This document shows, one piece after another, positions 35,918 to 46,504 of a stretch of DNA of 64,000 bases. The position numbers and the translations under genes are program-made. A model generated the notes under the pieces. That model was not told the origin of the DNA. It worked only from the letters and a program-made list of their open reading frames with translations, and did no database searches. Every line of letters starts with the position of its first letter. Within the stretch, counting starts at the first letter, position 1. The stretch comes from Bacillus sp. SM2101 (GTDB lineage Bacteria; Bacillota; Bacilli; Bacillales; SM2101), in assembly GCF_018588585.1 (NCBI RefSeq), contig NZ_JAEUFG010000001.1:62001-126000 (forward strand), in the 5' to 3' direction.

Positions 35918-36857
35918 TGAACATCCCTCCTAGAACATAGAAAATAGTACACGCAATAACAGTTCTGATCATCACTTGATTTGCCTTATCTATATGCTTT
36001 ACAGTCAGTGTAACGATGGGTTCACCCATTGTCGCTCTATTTGATGCAACACCCTTATAATAGTTAATTCCTCCTAACTGAACACTTAATATCGAAGCCA
36101 TCGCCGCTTCTAGCCAACCACTGTTAGGACTGGGATGTTTGCTAGCATCACGAAATAAGAGTTTCATACATTCCTTTAATGATTGCTTTGCCAATGCTAC
36201 ATTAGCAACAACCATTAATATTCCAGAAATTCGACTAGGCACAAAATTTAATAAATCATCAAATTTCGCTGCCGCCCAACCAAATTCTCGATAGGTTTCA
36301 TTTTTATAGCCAAGCATTGAGTCACACGTATTTGCTGCTCGATACATTACAGCTAAAGGGCCACCTCCAAGTATTGCGAAAAATAAAGGGGCTGTAATTC
36401 CATCACTCGTATTTTCAGCTACAGTCTCTACGACCCCACGAACAATTTCTGATTCTTCAAGATGAATCGTATCTCTTCCAACAATCCAGCTTAATTTCTC
36501 TCGAGCTAAACCTAGATTTTTATCAACTAAAGGTAGCTTAACTTCAACGGCGGCTTCCTTTAAACTTTTCGTTGCAATTGTTGTGAAGATAAAAAGTGCC
36601 TCAACAAGCATGCCAATGACCCAATGTAACGAATATAGGTAAAATATAACTGCCGCAGAAATGACTGTTGCAAAACCACAAACAACTATGACTGTTATTA
36701 CCCCTTTGCTTTTTCTAAATTTACCTTCATTAAACGCATGATCACACTTCCTAATCATCCAGCCAAAACCTCTAACTGGATGGGGAAGCCACTTTGGATC
36801 TCCTATTACAAAATCTAAACCGAGAGCAATAATAATTGCACAGATATGCTCTATCAT
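35892..36857 (-). CDS. cbiB: Adenosylcobinamide-phosphate synthase CbiB
   Basis: Attaches aminopropanol (phosphate) to adenosylcobyric acid. Membrane protein, 321 residues. Signatures DFVIGDPKWLPHPVRGFGWMI at the N-terminus, ETVAENTSDGITAPLFF, and ANTCDSMLGYKNETYREFGWAAAKFDDLLNF. It overlaps the ABC-CbiZ gene by 4 nt and the cobD gene by 26 nt. CbiZ in the same operon makes the substrate of CbiB from imported cobinamides. Confidence 0.95.
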   Translation of the reverse strand: MIEHICAIIIALGLDFVIGDPKWLPHPVRGFGWMIRKCDHAFNEGKFRKSKGVITVIVVCGFATVISAAVIFYLYSLHWVIGMLVEALFIFTTIATKSLKEAAVEVKLPLVDKNLGLAREKLSWIVGRDTIHLEESEIVRGVVETVAENTSDGITAPLFFAILGGGPLAVMYRAANTCDSMLGYKNETYREFGWAAAKFDDLLNFVPSRISGILMVVANVALAKQSLKECMKLLFRDASKHPSPNSGWLEAAMASILSVQLGGINYYKGVASNRATMGEPIVTLTVKHIDKANQVMIRTVIACTIFYVLGGMFIESTITWR

Positions 36858-38332
36858 TCATGACCACTTCTTCTTGTTTTATTATTTTGAATAGCTTTCC
36901 TTGTCGCTTCATACACAGTATGCCCTATCGCTTTACCCACTTGAGTAATAGATCCTGCATATTCTATAAGCTCTTTCGTCTGAGATGCTGCAATGACAAT
37001 ACTATCTGTCGAGGTTCCACTTGCTATAGTTGCTGACAATGGGTCTATTATATGTTCATCATGGAGCGCTTTTGTCTTTGCTTCAGTAGCTATCATTATT
37101 GCTTGTACAAATGCGGCTTCCGTAAGTCTTCCATCAACAAAAATCATCATATTAATCGTCCCTGGATAAACCACTTCTTCTTCCCTATGCATTGCTCTAC
37201 TCACATCAACTGCATTTGAGGTACCTGCGGTTATGACTGTAAATATGCTAAGATTGTTAACATTAAGCGCTTCCGTAGCTACATCTTCTAATGTTGCTGC
37301 AGTCATCATACCGATACAATCAGGACTATTCATACTATGGCTTTGAAGAAATGACGTCATATCTTGTCTTGGACTATTACAATTATAATTTTTGTGGACG
37401 TGACGGTTTACAAAGGTGCTTTTCCAACCGATTCCATCACCAATTATTGAAGAAGAGAGTGTTTTAAATGGTTGTTTAGTCTGAATAACAATCATTTCTT
37501 TAGTTAAGTGCATTGATATTTGTGACATTAACCCATTTTCTTGCGGTAAAGTAGGTAATTTAGGGACGAGTGATATTAGTGTTTTCGGTACTGTAGAGTG
37601 CTCACCTACTGTTAATTGTGTTCGGTATACGTTCGTTAAATCTTTTTCATTCAATACTTTATTAGGTGCGTCCATTGCAATCATTTTTCCATTATTAAGC
37701 AGCAGAATTTTATCACAATAAAAACTTGCTAGATTCAGGTCGTGAAAAATAGCAATGACAGTTAAGTCTGATGTCTTAGACCATTGTGATAAAGAATCTA
37801 GCAAATGTATTTGATACGATATATCTAGATGATTAGTCGGCTCATCCAACATGAGTATTTCAGGCTCTTGTGCTAATGCACGGGACAAGAACACTCTTTG
37901 ACGCTCTCCACCACTTAGAGTCGCTAAGCTCATTTCCTCCATCCCTGTTAAACCAGTTAGTTGAATTGACTTTTTTACAACGTTCTCATCTTCATCGGTC
38001 CACTGAGGAAATAACCCTGTTTGGTGAGCATATCGGCCTAATTTAACTGTTTCCTGAACGGAATAATTAAATGAAGCTTCAATTGTTTGAGGTAAAACAG
38101 CAATGATTTTCGCTAGTTTTTTTTGCTCATATTTTGTTATCGACTGGCCTTTTATCCTTATATCACCTGTAATAGCATGTAACATTCCACTAATTAATTT
38201 TAATAATGTTGTTTTACCACTGCCATTAGGCCCAACTATACCTATAATTTCTCCTTTTTTAACAGTGAAGTTAATATCATCCAGCACCTTTTTTTGATTA
38301 TAATGATAACTAGCTTCCGTTACATTAATCAT
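36854..38332 (-). CDS. Fusion: cobalamin ABC transporter ATPase (BtuD) with adenosylcobinamide amidohydrolase (CbiZ)
   Basis: 492 residues from ATG 38332 (GAGG 11 nt upstream). Residues about 1-240 are an ABC ATPase: Walker A GPNGSGKTT, Q-loop AVLPQT, signature LSGGERQRVFLSRALAQEPEILMLDEPTNHLD, and the His switch IAIFHD. About 260-490 form a CbiZ domain: GMMTAATLEDVA, TVITAGTSNAVDVSRAM, GTINMMIFVDGRLTEAAFVQAIMIATEAK and SGTSTDSIVIA. Such fusion is known (B. subtilis YvrA). CbiZ cleaves the aminopropanol arm of adenosylcobinamide (and pseudocobalamin), allowing remodelling. Confidence 0.93.
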   Translation of the reverse strand: MINVTEASYHYNQKKVLDDINFTVKKGEIIGIVGPNGSGKTTLLKLISGMLHAITGDIRIKGQSITKYEQKKLAKIIAVLPQTIEASFNYSVQETVKLGRYAHQTGLFPQWTDEDENVVKKSIQLTGLTGMEEMSLATLSGGERQRVFLSRALAQEPEILMLDEPTNHLDISYQIHLLDSLSQWSKTSDLTVIAIFHDLNLASFYCDKILLLNNGKMIAMDAPNKVLNEKDLTNVYRTQLTVGEHSTVPKTLISLVPKLPTLPQENGLMSQISMHLTKEMIVIQTKQPFKTLSSSIIGDGIGWKSTFVNRHVHKNYNCNSPRQDMTSFLQSHSMNSPDCIGMMTAATLEDVATEALNVNNLSIFTVITAGTSNAVDVSRAMHREEEVVYPGTINMMIFVDGRLTEAAFVQAIMIATEAKTKALHDEHIIDPLSATIASGTSTDSIVIAASQTKELIEYAGSITQVGKAIGHTVYEATRKAIQNNKTRRSGHE

Positions 38333-38339
38333 GACAATA

Positions 38340-39392
38340 TCATCCTCTTCGATTCGATATAAAAATATAAGCAAACACAGGTGCACCAATTAAGGCAGTA
38401 ATGACTCCTATTGGTAGTTCACGTGGAGTAATAATTGTTCTAGCGATTAAATCAGCAATAACTAAAAATGCCCCCCCATTAAGCATTGATAATGGTAATA
38501 GACGAACATGGTTCGCACCCCATAGAAGCCTTGTTATGTGAGGAATAACTAAACCTACAAAACCGATTGTTCCTGACACAGCAACAGCTGCACCTGTTAA
38601 TAATGAAGAAGCTGCCAAAATGGTCATTTTTCGTTTTGCCACATTAACCCCTAAAACTTTAGCTGACTCTTCACCAAATGAAAATGCATTTAACTCTCTT
38701 CCATTACCGAGTAGTAATACAATGCCTACCATGTAAAAAGGTAGAATAATTTTAATATAATCCCAACCCCTCATCGCTACACTACCTAATAACCAGTTAA
38801 TGATCTGTCTTAATTCTTCACCCGTAAGTGCAATCATTAAAGAAATAATAGACCCTAAAAATGAGCTAAATATAATCCCAGTTAAAATAATCGTTTCCAC
38901 AGACATGGATTTCTCAACTGCTCTGGCAAACACTAATACGAGTATGAGGGACTGAAACGCAAAAGAAATACTAAATATAGGTAAAGTAAATTTCCCTATA
39001 AAAGGGATATGTATACCAAAAAAAAGCACAATTACTGCTCCAACTGATGCTCCAGAAGATACTCCAAGTGTATAAGGGTCTGCTAATGGGTTTTTTAACA
39101 ACCCTTGAAATGCAGCCCCTGCAATCGCTAGAGAAGATCCGACTATAAAAGCTAGAATCACTCGGGGTAAGCGAATCGCCATTATAATATTTACTACTGT
39201 TGTATCAATCGTCTCTATTGATCCTAAATGAAAAACACTATAAAAGATCACGTTTAAAATAGTAGAAAAGGGGATCGATAACGTCCCTATCGAAACCCCT
39301 AACAAAATTGAAAATATAACAAAACATACAGTAATAATATATGGTAGAGAACGGTTTTTATTGATAAATGTCAGGATAGACAGCTTTTGCAA
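38340..39392 (-). CDS. btuC: Cobalamin/cobinamide ABC transporter permease BtuC
   Basis: FecCD/BtuC-type permease, 350 residues with about ten membrane helices. Recognisable are LPRVILAFIVGSSLAIAGAAFQGLLKNPLADPYTLGVSSGAS near residues 73-115, SGTIGFVGLVIPHITR, and the C-terminal REL(P)IGVITALIGAPVFAYIF. The likely start is the TTG at 39392 with AAGGAG 9 nt upstream, inside the end of btuF (35-nt overlap). Works with the ATPase half of the fusion and BtuF. Confidence 0.93.
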   Translation of the reverse strand: MQKLSILTFINKNRSLPYIITVCFVIFSILLGVSIGTLSIPFSTILNVIFYSVFHLGSIETIDTTVVNIIMAIRLPRVILAFIVGSSLAIAGAAFQGLLKNPLADPYTLGVSSGASVGAVIVLFFGIHIPFIGKFTLPIFSISFAFQSLILVLVFARAVEKSMSVETIILTGIIFSSFLGSIISLMIALTGEELRQIINWLLGSVAMRGWDYIKIILPFYMVGIVLLLGNGRELNAFSFGEESAKVLGVNVAKRKMTILAASSLLTGAAVAVSGTIGFVGLVIPHITRLLWGANHVRLLPLSMLNGGAFLVIADLIARTIITPRELPIGVITALIGAPVFAYIFISNRRG

Positions 39393-40350
39393 GTTCTTCT
39401 ACTCCTTCAATTAAACGTGGACCAGAACGTGTTACTAAATTAGAGTTAATATCAAAAACCAGTTTGTTTTTTACAGCTGGTACTTCTTGCCATGCATCAC
39501 GCGCTAATACTTGATCAACTGCATTATCGACATAATACCCATATGTAATAACAATAACATCTGGCTTAAGCAATACCGCATCTTCCTCTGTAAATTGTGG
39601 CCAACCTTCTTGATCGCCTGCTGCATTTATTGCTCCAATTGCTTCAAGCATTTCGTGCATGAAGGTACCTTTTCCCGTCGTAAATAGATCTGGAGCTTGG
39701 GATATTTCTATCCAAACTACCTTTTGATCAGCTTCTTTAATTTCTGCTGACTTCTCTTTAATCAGATTCAATTTTTCTGTCATATCACTTATGATCTTGT
39801 CTGCATTTTCTTCTGTTCCAGTGACAACACTTATCATTTTAATAGAGTCATAAACTGCTTTAAATGATGTTGCATTGTTAACAACGACCACGTTTATACC
39901 AGCATCTCGTAGTTGTTGAAGACCTTCAGTAGAGCTATGCGCACTTGAGGCATGGGCAAGAACGACGTCTGGGTTTAATGAAATCACCTTTTCAACATTA
40001 AATTCTGTTCCACCAACCCTTGCTATATCGGCTACTTCTGGTGGATAATCAGCCCAATCACCTACACCAACCATTTTATCACCTAAACCTAACGCAAAAG
40101 CTATTTCTGTATTACTTGGTATTAACGACACTATTGCTTGTGGCTCTTCTTCTATTGTCACGTCATTACCTAATCCATCCGTAATTGTTACTGGAAAGCT
40201 AGACTCTGCTTTATCATCAACTTTAGTTTCCTGTTCTACATTTGTAGAAGCTTCATTATTTTTAACCTCTGTTTGACCACAACCTACTAATAAAATGAAT
40301 GATAAAATAACGATAAAGACAGTAGGGAAGTACTTTTTAATGTTTAACAT
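39358..40350 (-). CDS. btuF: Cobalamin/cobinamide-binding lipoprotein BtuF
   Basis: Extracellular substrate-binding protein, anchored by lipid. Signal peptide residues 1-23 with lipobox LLVGC and Cys 24. After a Glu/Asp-rich linker, the helical-backbone binding fold (about 50-330) has ITDGLGNDVTIEEEPQAIVSLIPSNTEIAFALG, GVGDWADYPPEV and GTEFNVEKVISLNPDVVLA, typical of BtuF. 330 residues. AAGGAG lies 9 nt before the ATG. First gene of the salvage operon, preceded by the cobalamin riboswitch. Confidence 0.93.
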   Translation of the reverse strand: MLNIKKYFPTVFIVILSFILLVGCGQTEVKNNEASTNVEQETKVDDKAESSFPVTITDGLGNDVTIEEEPQAIVSLIPSNTEIAFALGLGDKMVGVGDWADYPPEVADIARVGGTEFNVEKVISLNPDVVLAHASSAHSSTEGLQQLRDAGINVVVVNNATSFKAVYDSIKMISVVTGTEENADKIISDMTEKLNLIKEKSAEIKEADQKVVWIEISQAPDLFTTGKGTFMHEMLEAIGAINAAGDQEGWPQFTEEDAVLLKPDVIVITYGYYVDNAVDQVLARDAWQEVPAVKNKLVFDINSNLVTRSGPRLIEGVEELAKAVYPDIYQ

Positions 40351-40378
40351 CTTTTTTTCTCCTTCTTTTTTAATATGG

Positions 40379-40458
40379 CAGTTTTCGTATTCATTGTTGT
40401 TTTTCGTATTAGGACAACTAGAGTTACGTGTTGTCTTTTCTTCTATACAACGATGAGA
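40379..40458 (+). repeat. Dispersed intergenic repeat, copy C
   Basis: Starts GTTTTCGTATTCATTGTTGTTTTTCGTATTAGG, central TTACGTGTTGTCTTTTCT, then ATACAACGATGA. The copy stops where the promoter/Fur-box-like motif begins. Confidence 0.65.
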
Positions 40459-40490
40459 ATGATTATAATCCTCTGTTGTTCAGGTAACAA
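40454..40490 (-). promoter_or_regulatory. Candidate second promoter of the salvage operon with Fur-box-like sequence
   Basis: On the minus strand TTGTTA (40490-40485), 17 bp, TATAAT (40467-40462). The sequence TGAGAATGATTATAA (40454-40468) matches the 15-bp Fur box consensus TGATAATNATTATCA at all but two positions and covers the -10. It lies between the riboswitch terminator and btuF. Confidence 0.5.
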
Positions 40491-40522
40491 CAATGTTAAC
40501 GAAATAAGCCTAAATAGAAATA

Positions 40523-40545
40523 AGCCCATCCGAATTGGATGAGCT
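40523..40545 (-). terminator. Expression-platform terminator of the cobalamin riboswitch
   Basis: AGCTCATCC / GGATGGGCT on the minus strand with a 5-nt loop, then TATTTCTATTT. Just downstream of the aptamer. Confidence 0.75.
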
Positions 40546-40548
40546 GTT

Positions 40549-40815
40549 AGACGGCATCATAAATGTATTGTTACTAAAAAATACACTACTCGACCGTCTC
40601 AATACTCAATCCCCGAAGAATTGAAAACGTATATAGTGCTTGGCAGGTCTACTGACTCATGCTTCATCCTACTTTGATCCTTCCCATATGGCTAACAATA
40701 AATATGTATAATATTATTATTCCATACAGTGGTAATATCATTTCGTCCACAAATACAGTTGCGGGGGCAGTTCTAGATTCACACTAGAATTCCCTTTTAA
40801 GTCTTTATGAGAATG
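40549..40815 (-). promoter_or_regulatory. Cobalamin (adenosylcobalamin) riboswitch
   Basis: The conserved pieces are all readable on the minus strand: GGGAATTCTAGTGTGAATCTAGAACTGCCCCCGCAACTGT near 40760-40796, GAAGGATCAAAGTAGGATGAAGCATGAGTCAGTAGACCTGCC (the B12 box AGTAGACCTGCC near 40644-40665), and a 3' stem AGACGG / CCGTCT at 40549-40599. It controls btuF and the salvage operon. The exact 5' and 3' limits are approximate. Confidence 0.93.
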
Positions 40816-40880
40816 TTTTAACATTCCCTTTATTTCCTATGTAGTATAATAGAAAAGACACCTAGCACTATTCATTTTTA

Positions 40881-40935
40881 GGCTGTTTACGCATTGATTA
40901 TTGTTATTCATGCAAAGACGTTTAGGATAAAACTA
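40881..40935 (+). repeat. Possible partial copy of the dispersed repeat
   Basis: GGCTGTTTACGCATTGATTATTGTTATTCATGCAAAGACG resembles the start of the repeat, then diverges. It lies upstream of the cobalamin riboswitch; no ORF. Confidence 0.4.
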
Positions 40936-41098
40936 ATTGCCATAAATCCATTTCTAGCATATTTACTAACAATAGTAACACCATATACGAAATGAGCCCT
41001 TTTAAAAATTCTTTTTCATAATACCCGATTATTAATATATTGACAAGAATAATTTGACTGCTTATCAATTACTTAACATGGCACAATCGTCCATTTTA

Positions 41099-42874
41099 TT
41101 ATTGTGGTATAAAGAATGAAAATGTAGTTCCTTCATCAATTTTACTATGAACGAAGATATTTCCATTGTGCGCCTCTATCAAATTCTTAGCAATTGCTAA
41201 GCCCAGTCCAGTACCTGAACGTCCACGCGTTCGAGCTTTATCTGCTTTATAGAAGCGTTCAAAGACAAATGGTAAGTCCTCCTCAGGAATTCCTGAACCA
41301 GAGTCTTTGACGTCAATTTTCAAACCATCTTTTATAGAATCAACTTTTACAACAACAGTTCCCTGCTCATCAGTATAACGTATTGCATTATCAATCAGAT
41401 TAGTTAATACTTGTTCAATCCTATCAGGATCAAACATAATTGTTTTATGTACTACGTTAATTTGCACGTCCAAGGTAATTAACTTATCCTGTGCCAACCC
41501 ATGAAATTTGCGAATTATTCTTTGAATGTAAGGTTGAATATCTATCTCTTCTAAATGCAAATTTAAGTGACCAGCTTCCATTCTAGCTAAATCCAATAGC
41601 TCATTCACTAGCCTACCCATACGTAAAGATTCATCATATATTACTTTTGCAATATCTTTCTTTTCTTGATCGCTACTAGCAATATCATCAATGATCGCTT
41701 CACTATATCCTTGTAACATAGAAATTGGTGTTCTTAATTCATGGGACACATTCGCAATAAAATCTTCTCGTAGCTTGTCTAACCTTCGTTCCTCAGTCAT
41801 ATCTCGAAGTACTGCGACAGCTCCTCTGACAAATTTATTATCATATAACGGGCTCATAACGATAACCCAATTCCTACCTTGTAATGTGATTTCTATCGTC
41901 TGTTCTTTCTCAAAAGAAACAACTTGTTTAAACAATTCTCGAACCTCTGATGGTAGCTCTTCTGTTGGCTTCTCTAAATTGCCTTGCTCGTAATACCATG
42001 CTTGCAAAAATTGCTCAGAAGGTGGGTTTGAAACTAAGATCGAGCCATCTTTATTAAAAGTAATTACACCATCAACCATACTGCTTAAAATACTAGATAA
42101 CTGCTCTTTTTCTTGACTTAACGCGTTCATATTATACTTTAATTGTCGCTCCATTTGATTAAAAGCAGTAGCTAAATCACCAATTTCATCATTTGTCAAA
42201 ATCGGTACCTTCGTATCAAATTTCCCCTTTGCCACTTCGAACGCTGCTTCTCTCATTTTAAGCAGTGGAGAAGTTATTCTAGTTGACAAGAAAAAAGCAA
42301 ATATGGTCGTTAATACAATTGCGACTCCCGCAGCTAAAAGTATTAGTTTAGTTGTTTGATGTGATGTCTCTTCAACAGCCCTTAATGACTGATATATAAT
42401 TACTGCGCCATTTTCTTCGTTAGAAACTTTTAAAGGTGCAGCAACTAAAAACAATTGGCTGTTTTTATCAACTGGAGCTGTGATTTCATGTAAGTATTTC
42501 TTTTCGCTTATTACTTCCCTGTTCGTAAACACCCTGGCTAGTTGTTTATCATTAAAGATCGATGATATTGGTAGGTTTTCTAGTACATTACTATCAGGTG
42601 AATACCAATAATTATCTTTATCATATACAATAATGACTTTCGTCATCTCATCAATTAATTCCCATGAAATATTCCGTGCTAATTGTTTATCATCATATTC
42701 TTCCATGATCGAGGCTATTTTGGTCGCTGTTTTTGTTAAATCATTCTTTGCCTCATTGACATGATAATTTTCAAAAAACTGGAGTAAAAGGACGGTTAGA
42801 ATTGATAATACGAATGAAACTAATAGCAAAATGGTAAACCATAATTTCCCTACTACACTTCGCCAAAGTTTCAT
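41099..42874 (-). CDS. resE: Sensor histidine kinase ResE
   Basis: Redox sensor that phosphorylates ResD, with ResD controlling anaerobic and respiratory genes. 591 residues. TM1 at about 9-30, an extracellular domain, TM2 at about 175-200, HAMP (about 200-250), PAS (about 255-360), the HisKA phosphoacceptor in [16 protein letters not shown], and an HATPase domain with [19 protein letters not shown] and GTGLGLAI. Start overlaps resD by 4 nt. Unlike in B. subtilis, sigX is not next to it. Confidence 0.95.
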   Translation of the reverse strand: MKLWRSVVGKLWFTILLLVSFVLSILTVLLLQFFENYHVNEAKNDLTKTATKIASIMEEYDDKQLARNISWELIDEMTKVIIVYDKDNYWYSPDSNVLENLPISSIFNDKQLARVFTNREVISEKKYLHEITAPVDKNSQLFLVAAPLKVSNEENGAVIIYQSLRAVEETSHQTTKLILLAAGVAIVLTTIFAFFLSTRITSPLLKMREAAFEVAKGKFDTKVPILTNDEIGDLATAFNQMERQLKYNMNALSQEKEQLSSILSSMVDGVITFNKDGSILVSNPPSEQFLQAWYYEQGNLEKPTEELPSEVRELFKQVVSFEKEQTIEITLQGRNWVIVMSPLYDNKFVRGAVAVLRDMTEERRLDKLREDFIANVSHELRTPISMLQGYSEAIIDDIASSDQEKKDIAKVIYDESLRMGRLVNELLDLARMEAGHLNLHLEEIDIQPYIQRIIRKFHGLAQDKLITLDVQINVVHKTIMFDPDRIEQVLTNLIDNAIRYTDEQGTVVVKVDSIKDGLKIDVKDSGSGIPEEDLPFVFERFYKADKARTRGRSGTGLGLAIAKNLIEAHNGNIFVHSKIDEGTTFSFFIPQ

Positions 42875-43587
42875 TCATTGGTTACCTCAAACTTGTAACC
42901 CACACCCCAAACAGTTACGATCATTTTTGCTGCTTCTTCAGAAACACGATTCAGTTTTTCACGTAGACGTTTTACGTGTGTATCAACAGTACGTAAGTCA
43001 CCAAAAAACTCATAGTGCCAAACTTCTTTTAATAATTGCTCTCTATCAAACACTTTATCAGGAGCCTTGGCAAGAAAATAAAGAAGCTCATACTCCTTAG
43101 GTGTAAGACTGACCTCTTTCCCATCCGCAGATACACGATGTGCATCATTATCAATTGATAAATGAGGGAATACAATTACATCTTTTGTAGTTGTTTCAGT
43201 TTGTAAATAAGAAGTCGGTGAAGACCTTCTTAACAATGCTTTGACTCGAAGTACAACCTCTCTCGGGCTAAATGGTTTAACGATATAATCATCTGTCCCA
43301 ACTTCAAACCCTTGGACACGATTTACTTCTTCACCTTTTGCAGTTAGCATAATTGTAGGTGTCGCCTTTTTTTCTCTAAGCTCTCTACATACTTCAATGC
43401 CATCCTTACCAGGCATCATTAAATCTAAAAGAATGAGGTCATAGTCATTTTCAAGAGCTTTAAGTAAACCATCATTACCGTTGTCTGCTTCTTCAATTAC
43501 GTAATCTTCACGCTCCAAATACATCCTTAATAGTCGTCGAATTCGTTCTTCATCATCAACAACTAATATCTTAATTTCTCTTTCCAT
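42871..43587 (-). CDS. resD: Response regulator ResD
   Basis: OmpR-type transcription factor paired with ResE. 238 residues. Receiver domain: VVDDEE, phospho-Asp in [13 protein letters not shown] and Lys in VKPFSPRE. C-terminal winged helix: [24 protein letters not shown] and [14 protein letters not shown]. Overlaps resE by 4 nt. In B. subtilis it activates resABC, so the ResABC-DE block is self-connected. Confidence 0.96.
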   Translation of the reverse strand: MEREIKILVVDDEERIRRLLRMYLEREDYVIEEADNGNDGLLKALENDYDLILLDLMMPGKDGIEVCRELREKKATPTIMLTAKGEEVNRVQGFEVGTDDYIVKPFSPREVVLRVKALLRRSSPTSYLQTETTTKDVIVFPHLSIDNDAHRVSADGKEVSLTPKEYELLYFLAKAPDKVFDREQLLKEVWHYEFFGDLRTVDTHVKRLREKLNRVSEEAAKMIVTVWGVGYKFEVTNE

Positions 43588-43662
43588 ATGTCTCGTCCTC
43601 CTCAGACAATGTTAATAGTTGAAATTGTTAACGTATAGGTTTATGCGTATCTGTCTTTATGA

Positions 43663-44835
43663 TTATGCGTATGAATGTAATCCTGCAATGACTAGGTTAA
43701 CAGCAACTAGATTAAACATAATAATGGCAAAACCAATTACCGCTAACCATGCTGATTTTTCACCGTGCCATCCTTTAGAAAGTCTTAAATGTAAAAAGGC
43801 TGCATAAAAGAGCCAAGTAATAAGCGCCCATACCTCTTTTGGATCCCATCCCCAAAAACGATTCCATGCTATTTGCGCCCAAATCATCGCAAAGATTAGC
43901 CCGCCTAATGTGAATATTGGAAACCCAATCGTTACTGCACGGTAACCTATCTCATCCACTAGATCTAAGTTAACATTTTTCACAATAGGCTGCAATGCAG
44001 CTCCAATTCTTTTCCTGAGTATTAACCTCAGCATGCCGTATATAATTAATCCTGTAATTAATGATAATAGTAAAGTATTTAATTTTTGTGCATCGATAAC
44101 TGCAGGCATACTTATTAGTGGCTCAAAGCGTCCAGCTGTAAGAAGCTCCCCTTGATATGGTCCAACTAAAGCTGGAAGTTGATAAGTAACCTCAAGTGGC
44201 TGTTCACTCTTGTCAACATATGAGAATGTCGCTTCATAATCTAAAACCTTAAACCCACTAGTAATGGTAATAAAACCTATAGTGCTTACTAAGCTATACA
44301 ATATTAATTCAAGCCAAAACGTCCGTTTACTTTTCTTCGATTGATCTACTGATCTAACTAAATAAATTAACCCAGCAGCAAAACTTACTGCAAGAATTGC
44401 TTGACCTGCTGATACAGTAATAACATGTATGTATAACCAGTCACTTTGTAACGCAGGTATTAAAGGAGAAATGTCAGTTGGAAACATACTAGCATATGCA
44501 ATAACTAGCATAGCTATTGGGAGTGTAAACAAACCGAGTACACTAGTTTTATAAATAATATATATAAAAATGAATGCGCCGACTAACATCATTCCAAAAA
44601 ACGTAGTAAATTCAAATAAGTTACTGACTGGCGCATGGCCAGCTACAATCCACCTCAAAATAAAATAGCCAAGCTGTGACACAAACCCTAAGATCGTTAT
44701 AATAATCCCAATTTGTGCCCAACGGTTTTTTTTATTATCACTGCGTTTGTTGCCTATCGTCCCACCAAAAAAAACTGTTGCAATTAAATATAGTAAAAAA
44801 GCAATATATAGTAAATTACTACTTAATTCTGCCAT
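43663..44835 (-). CDS. resC: Cytochrome c biogenesis protein ResC (CcsA/CcsB family)
   Basis: System II haem-handling protein of about 390 residues, with eight or so membrane helices. The WWD haem motif is present as [19 protein letters not shown]-terminal helices carry conserved His ([15 protein letters not shown]). The start ATG 44835 has a GGGGG site 6 nt upstream and lies 2 nt from the resB stop. Works with ResB to deliver and attach haem to cytochrome c. Confidence 0.94.
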   Translation of the reverse strand: MAELSSNLLYIAFLLYLIATVFFGGTIGNKRSDNKKNRWAQIGIIITILGFVSQLGYFILRWIVAGHAPVSNLFEFTTFFGMMLVGAFIFIYIIYKTSVLGLFTLPIAMLVIAYASMFPTDISPLIPALQSDWLYIHVITVSAGQAILAVSFAAGLIYLVRSVDQSKKSKRTFWLELILYSLVSTIGFITITSGFKVLDYEATFSYVDKSEQPLEVTYQLPALVGPYQGELLTAGRFEPLISMPAVIDAQKLNTLLLSLITGLIIYGMLRLILRKRIGAALQPIVKNVNLDLVDEIGYRAVTIGFPIFTLGGLIFAMIWAQIAWNRFWGWDPKEVWALITWLFYAAFLHLRLSKGWHGEKSAWLAVIGFAIIMFNLVAVNLVIAGLHSYA

Positions 44836-44836
44836 A

Positions 44837-46492
44837 TTAATCCCCCTTTGCCTGCTTCTTACGATCTTCAACTTGATCAACTGGCATGACGAGCTGAGTA
44901 CCCTCGATAATTGATGTAATGTCCTTTTTCAAACTAAACCAATTTTTATTCGTATGTCCTGCAATATAAATCAAATCCCCTTCACGCTTGAACCAAATCC
45001 GACGATGATTCCAGTACATCCCTTGGATAACACCGATCATAAATATTGCTCCACCTATGGCTATAATAGCTAATGAAAAATCACGCCTTACAGTTAGCCC
45101 TGAGACATTCACCGTTTCAATTCCTGAAAAAGCCATCTTATATTGATTATCCCCATTAGGCTCAATATTTTGCCTTATCGCAACAAAGCTTCTTTCACCT
45201 TCTGGAGTATCAGGTGTATACATTTCAAATACAAAAGCAGGATTATTTGGTATTTTTAATTTTGTATCAGGTTCACCATTACTATTTAAATAGTAATCAG
45301 GAAAGTATTTCAATAACTTTACTTGATAGCCTTCACCCAAATCATACTCTTCCTGGGGGTTATGAAGGTCTATCGTTAATTCACCCAGGCTTACATCCTC
45401 ATTTTCTTTTTCTATTAATTTAAAGGACATTTCACGAAATTCATTTAATTTAAAGTCTGCCTGGTATAACGCATAATGGTCATATTTTAAAGGTTCGTTC
45501 ACACGGATAGCAAAATCCTTGATTTTTTTAAGCTCCGGTTCCGCACCTGGAATAAAATCACCAACACGCTCATATAACGTAACATCAGTTTGATAGTTTT
45601 TTGCTAACACCCCATCGCCAATTTTCGCTAACGCATCTTCAAAAACATCTTTTTCAGAGTCTTTTTCATAGACATCTAACTTAAAGCCATGACTTTGTAA
45701 ATAATATTTTCCATACGTACCTGGGATTTCATTAGTCTCTCCATCACGCATCCATAATGACTTATCAATATAGACCCCTGGTACCGATCGAACGAGTACA
45801 CCTATTAAAAAAATGATGAGTCCAACATGATTTACATAAGGCCCCCACCGTGAGAACCTGCCCTTTTCAGCAAGAATATTACCATTTTCTTCACGGACAT
45901 TATACCTTTTCTTTAATAGCTTCTCTCTCACTGTAGCTAACGAATTTTCACTACCTTTTAGTTGAGATTCACTATAAAGCCTTTGTCTTTTTAAAAAACT
46001 ATGATGTCTTGAAATACCTTGTTTTTTTAATGCACGATATAATGGAATCACTCGATCTAAACTACATATAACGAGAGAAATACCGATACTCCCTATTAAG
46101 ATTAAATACCACCATGAGCCGTATAACTCATGAAAGCCTAATTCGTAATATAATTTTCCTGTCACCCCATACTGAGATTCATAGTATGCTGCTGGATCAG
46201 CCTTAGCTGTATTCGGTATATACATTAATTGCGGATAAATCGTTCCAAATGCTGAAGCTATTAAAGTAATAACTATTAACCAAACACCAACTTTTACAGA
46301 AGAAAAGAAATTCCATATTTTATCAATTACCGTTTTGTTATATGTTTGTGAACGCCTTGCGCTACCATCATAGCGCATATCAACTTGCTTTTGCTCTTCA
46401 TTATTAACATTATCAATCTGCCTTCCACAGGACTCACATAAAACCGTTCCATGCGGATTTACGTGTCCACATTCACACTTAACGTTTTCCAT
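44837..46492 (-). CDS. resB: Cytochrome c biogenesis protein ResB
   Basis: Partner of ResC in system II haem ligation. 551 residues. The N-terminus has a four-Cys zinc-ribbon-like segment ([17 protein letters not shown]); four membrane helices (about 70-90, 125-145, 215-235 and the last near 485-505) surround a large extracellular domain. [11 protein letters not shown] and [19 protein letters not shown] are recognisable ResB blocks. It lies 12 nt after resA. Confidence 0.94.
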   Translation of the reverse strand: MENVKCECGHVNPHGTVLCESCGRQIDNVNNEEQKQVDMRYDGSARRSQTYNKTVIDKIWNFFSSVKVGVWLIVITLIASAFGTIYPQLMYIPNTAKADPAAYYESQYGVTGKLYYELGFHELYGSWWYLILIGSIGISLVICSLDRVIPLYRALKKQGISRHHSFLKRQRLYSESQLKGSENSLATVREKLLKKRYNVREENGNILAEKGRFSRWGPYVNHVGLIIFLIGVLVRSVPGVYIDKSLWMRDGETNEIPGTYGKYYLQSHGFKLDVYEKDSEKDVFEDALAKIGDGVLAKNYQTDVTLYERVGDFIPGAEPELKKIKDFAIRVNEPLKYDHYALYQADFKLNEFREMSFKLIEKENEDVSLGELTIDLHNPQEEYDLGEGYQVKLLKYFPDYYLNSNGEPDTKLKIPNNPAFVFEMYTPDTPEGERSFVAIRQNIEPNGDNQYKMAFSGIETVNVSGLTVRRDFSLAIIAIGGAIFMIGVIQGMYWNHRRIWFKREGDLIYIAGHTNKNWFSLKKDITSIIEGTQLVMPVDQVEDRKKQAKGD

Positions 46493-46504
46493 TTCTCTAA
46501 CTCC

